A DNA stretch of 8,191 nt, taken from the NCBI GenBank assembly GCA_963619835.1, contig CAVEYD010000046.1, positions 1-8,191 of the forward strand. The letters are read 5' to 3'. Position numbers and translations under genes: made by a program. Within the stretch, counting starts at the first letter, position 1; every line of letters starts with the position of its first letter. Below, piece after piece: positions 6,388 to 8,191 of this stretch. Below the pieces are notes generated by a model. That model was given only the letters and a program-made list of their open reading frames with translations, was not told where the DNA came from and searched no databases. The stretch comes from Fimimonas sp963619835 (GTDB lineage: Bacteria; Bacillota; Clostridia; Christensenellales; CAG-314).

Positions 6388-6963
6388 CTAATCTTCTTTG
6401 AAAAACTTTTTGCCATACACTACCGCATTGGTAATGTAATCGATATCTTCAAAACCGCATTTTTGATAAAAAGCACATGCTTGGGTGTTTTTCTTTGCAC
6501 AAATTAAGTACAGACCTTCGACAAAACTTTCCGTAAGCTTCTTTTCAAGAGCAGCAACAAGTTCTGTTCCTATACCTTGTCCTTGGAAGTCGGGCAAAAT
6601 GTCAATATGCAAGTGAGCTGTGTAACCCATTTTTATGTAATGTTGTTCAATCTTACGTGCAGCGGAAAACACAAAATACTCTTCTCCGTTAAGCTTTCTT
6701 ACAAGTGGCAAGTACTTTTCTTCCATTTCTTCGTTGTACTTGTCGACGTCTGCCGAGCACAAAATGTAGCCCACAGGCACGTCATCGTCGCTAACGGCAA
6801 CAAAGCAAAATTCCGGCTCGTTGTCGAGATAGTAATCGCAATATCTTGCACAAAGCGATGCACGATTTAATGGTGTATCTTCGTCGGCAAATGACGAAGT
6901 TGCTACACAAATATCTTGTACATAACGAAAATCTTTCTTTTGGTAAGGTCTGATTGTAATCAA
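6388..6963 (-). CDS. GNAT family N-acetyltransferase (OGA-type GNAT-like)
   Basis: This is a GNAT-fold acyl-CoA transferase, 191 residues from the TTG start. Numbered from that start, the fold runs from the first strand ITIRPY (2-7), through a central strand with V-G-Y-I-L (64-68), to HLHIDILPDFQGQGIG (117-132), which holds the acetyl-CoA pyrophosphate loop Q-G-Q-G-I-G. A late N-T-x-A-x-x-F-Y-x-x-x-G-F motif (159-171) is also canonical. The A-H-L-H-I-D-I-L-P segment and the long insertion before it (about 70-110) resemble bacterial GNATs related to the C-terminal domain of O-GlcNAcase. The substrate is unknown. TTG at 6961-6963 is preferred because AAAGGAG (6971-6977) lies seven bases upstream and the predicted transcript starts near 6998. 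An ATG at 6993 would lie almost at the transcript end without a ribosome site. It is the first gene of the operon. Confidence 0.8.
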   Translation of the reverse strand: MITIRPYQKKDFRYVQDICVATSSFADEDTPLNRASLCARYCDYYLDNEPEFCFVAVSDDDVPVGYILCSADVDKYNEEMEEKYLPLVRKLNGEEYFVFSAARKIEQHYIKMGYTAHLHIDILPDFQGQGIGTELVAALEKKLTESFVEGLYLICAKKNTQACAFYQKCGFEDIDYITNAVVYGKKFFKED

Positions 6964-6970
6964 AATTATT

Positions 6971-6977
6971 CTCCTTT
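6971..6977 (-). promoter_or_regulatory. Strong Shine-Dalgarno fixing the TTG start of the acetyltransferase
   Basis: The minus strand reads AAAGGAG, then seven bases, then TTG ATT ACA ATC AGA, which encodes the usual first strand of a GNAT domain. This ordering argues against the upstream in-frame ATG at 6993. Confidence 0.75.
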
Positions 6978-7004
6978 GGGCACACCAACCCATTATCGTA
7001 TTTT

Positions 7005-7033
7005 ATGCTACCACAAAACAGTAGAAAAGTCAA
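7005..7033 (-). promoter_or_regulatory. Extended -10 sigma-A-type promoter of the nine-gene operon
   Basis: On the minus strand TTGACT (7033-7028) is followed by a 17-base spacer and TAGCAT (7010-7005), with a TGG extended -10 element just before it. Transcription would start near 6998, about 35 bases before the TTG start of the acetyltransferase. No other comparable promoter was found in the short junctions downstream, so this is the best candidate for the whole minus-strand operon. Confidence 0.65.
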
Positions 7034-7072
7034 GTAGCAGACTTGTATAAGTTATAATAAGGGAAACAACTT

Positions 7073-7129
7073 AAAAAGATATTGAATTTTGAAAAAACAG
7101 TAGTTTCACATAAATAGCAATATCTTTTT
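7073..7129. repeat. A+T-rich long inverted repeat, possible second terminator
   Basis: AAAAAGATATTG (7073-7084) and CAATATCTTTTT (7118-7129) are a perfect 12-base inverted pair. Inside, TGAAA (7090-7094) can pair with TTTCA (7104-7108), giving a two-tier hairpin with an asymmetric internal loop. T-runs follow on both strands. It lies between the G+C-rich terminator of the right-hand gene and the operon promoter. It could be a backup terminator or a regulatory hairpin; its A+T-rich stem makes it weak as a terminator. Confidence 0.45.
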
Positions 7130-7133
7130 TAAC

Positions 7134-7166
7134 AAAAAAACAGCTCGAGTTATCGAGCTGCTTTTT
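7134..7166 (-). terminator. Rho-independent terminator of the beta-helix protein gene
   Basis: A perfect 8-bp stem, CAGCTCGA (7141-7148) with TCGAGCTG (7153-7160), closes a 4-nt loop. On the minus strand it is preceded by an A-run and followed by seven T. It lies 31 bases after the stop codon of the right-hand gene. The plus-strand side also has a T-run (CTTTTT), so it may work in both directions. Confidence 0.88.
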
Positions 7167-7190
7167 ATCAGTCAATCAAAGATTGAATAT

Positions 7191-8191
7191 TTAGTTATTT
7201 GACCAAGCTTCGCCATTTACAGTAACGTCTATAGCATTTACAGTTGTTGTGCCTGTATAATCGGCATCATCGTCGAGAAGAATGCTGTTATTGCCAACCA
7301 CATTTGTGATTGTAACATTGTTAAGAGTTAACGTCATTGTGCCATTGGTTTTGCACTTTATTGAAGAGCTATCCTCTGTCAAATATGCCTGACCAGAAAC
7401 CTCCGTTGTCCATCCGCATTTATCAAATGTAGTATTGGCTATGTTAACATTGCAAGTTCCGGTAGCCTTATGACTGATCTTGACTGCAGCAGCGCACTCG
7501 CTGAAAGAACAGTTTTCCAGAGTCACACTACCATTATTCTTCATGTAAACAGGGGCCTCTGCTTTTGAAACAGAGCAGTTGCGCAGAGTTACATCGATCG
7601 TTCCTGTGTTGCCGGTAACATAAAACATTCTACTATTTTGGTCAATTGCAGATTCACCTTCGTTGTGACAGTTTTCAAAAATAACAGTTTGTGTTACGCC
7701 GTCGTTAGGAGTTCCACCCCAAACGTAGATGTTTTTTGCATCATAAATTTTAACCGTTATGCTTGCAGCCTTTCCTTCAGCAGTCATATTCATGGAAATT
7801 TGACCCTTTTGAAAATCTGCACCATTTGCATATATAGTAAGATCATGGGTAAGATCAATTGTTCTGTTTGTTTGTGATGACAAGTTAAGATTTACAGTTG
7901 CATTTTCTTTGAGGTAGACGGTGGATGCTCCGGCTTCAATGGCATCTGTTACGTCAGCAACGTACTTAACCGAGCCTTCTTCATCAACATATGCAGCTGT
8001 TGCAGGAGCAGTGCTTGCGGCACCTGTCCAAGTTGTGTTTTCAACACTCTCCGGGAAAGTATTAACGCTTACTTCGTCAGGATATTCAACAATCTTTGCA
8101 TTTCCTTGAGTTGCTTCTACCGCATATTGCAGTTTGCAAGTTTTGCCTTGGTAGTCGTTGCCGGCATCTTGAGGAAGTTCAATAGATACTG
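7191..8191 (-). CDS. Secreted/surface beta-helix-like protein with a TasA/camelysin-like N-terminal remnant (5' partial)
   Basis: The reading frame is open from the right edge to the stop at 7191; 332 residues are visible and the start lies outside the window. Residues 1-30 contain N-D-Y-Q-G (11-15) and CKLQYAVEATQ (18-28), which resemble the last strands of TasA/camelysin-type proteins exported by SipW-like peptidases. A Thr/Ala-rich linker (about 40-70) follows. Residues of about 76-310 look like a right-handed beta-helix. Short strands end in Asn, often Asn-Cys: V-I-F-E-N-C (169-174), V-T-L-R-N-C (200-205), V-T-L-E-N-C (222-227), V-N-I-A-N-T (248-253) and L-T-L-N-N-V (287-292). No transmembrane segment, LPXTG or catalytic motif is seen, and the C-terminus is N-G-E-A-W-S-N-N. 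It has its own terminator, so it is not part of the operon. Family assignment is from pattern only; binding or matrix roles are inference. Confidence 0.65.
   Translation of the reverse strand, partial: VSIELPQDAGNDYQGKTCKLQYAVEATQGNAKIVEYPDEVSVNTFPESVENTTWTGAASTAPATAAYVDEEGSVKYVADVTDAIEAGASTVYLKENATVNLNLSSQTNRTIDLTHDLTIYANGADFQKGQISMNMTAEGKAASITVKIYDAKNIYVWGGTPNDGVTQTVIFENCHNEGESAIDQNSRMFYVTGNTGTIDVTLRNCSVSKAEAPVYMKNNGSVTLENCSFSECAAAVKISHKATGTCNVNIANTTFDKCGWTTEVSGQAYLTEDSSSIKCKTNGTMTLTLNNVTITNVVGNNSILLDDDADYTGTTTVNAIDVTVNGEAWSNN

Noticed and set aside
7191..7883. Reading the right-hand gene as a complete 230-residue protein starting at TTG 7883
   Set aside because: The frame stays open without a stop up to the right edge, no ribosome site precedes 7883, and the upstream residues form a sensible secreted-protein sequence. 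It is the 3' end of a longer gene.
1..8191. CRISPR array, tRNA or rRNA gene, insertion sequence, toxin-antitoxin pair or phage gene
   Set aside because: No regularly spaced repeats, cloverleaf, transposase motif, or defence or phage protein was seen on either strand. The long minus-strand genes are all explained by housekeeping families.

Overview
The window looks like a piece of a low-GC Gram-positive (Bacillota, Clostridia-like) chromosome, probably from an uncultured host-associated lineage. The reasons are A+T-rich intergenic DNA, purine-rich AGGAG ribosome sites, sigma-A-type promoters, a SigH-like sigma factor, Mini-RNase III, and an RqcP whose sequence reads very like B. subtilis YabO. 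Genus-level placement is not possible from the sequence alone. No rRNA, tRNA, CRISPR array, transposase or phage gene was seen.

Left end (1-842): a sigma-A-type promoter drives a plus-strand gene for a stand-alone formiminotransferase-cyclodeaminase (FTCD_C/FchA) family protein. It ends at a hairpin that probably terminates transcription from both sides, because the next gene converges on it.

Centre (871-7033, all minus strand): one tightly packed, probable nine-gene operon. From its promoter (about 7005-7033) the order is GNAT acetyltransferase, mrnC, rlmB, sigH-like sigma factor, dnaX, ybaB, recR, rqcP, ispDF. Junctions are short, and two are ATGA overlaps (mrnC/rlmB and rqcP/ispDF). Two genes (GNAT and sigma factor) are best read from TTG codons placed right after strong Shine-Dalgarno sites. 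The operon joins groups that are separate in B. subtilis: mrnC-rlmB-sigH, dnaX-ybaB-recR, yabO, and ispD-ispF. The products serve 23S rRNA maturation and methylation, transcription initiation, DNA replication and recombinational repair, rescue of stalled 50S subunits, and isoprenoid precursor synthesis.

Right end (7071-8191): an A+T-rich inverted repeat, then a clear minus-strand terminator, then the 3' part of a minus-strand gene that runs off the right edge. Its visible product joins a short tail resembling TasA/camelysin-type (SipW-dependent) secreted proteins to an Asn-rich, beta-helix-like repeat domain. This is the least conventional part of the window; the rest is ordinary housekeeping in an unusual arrangement.
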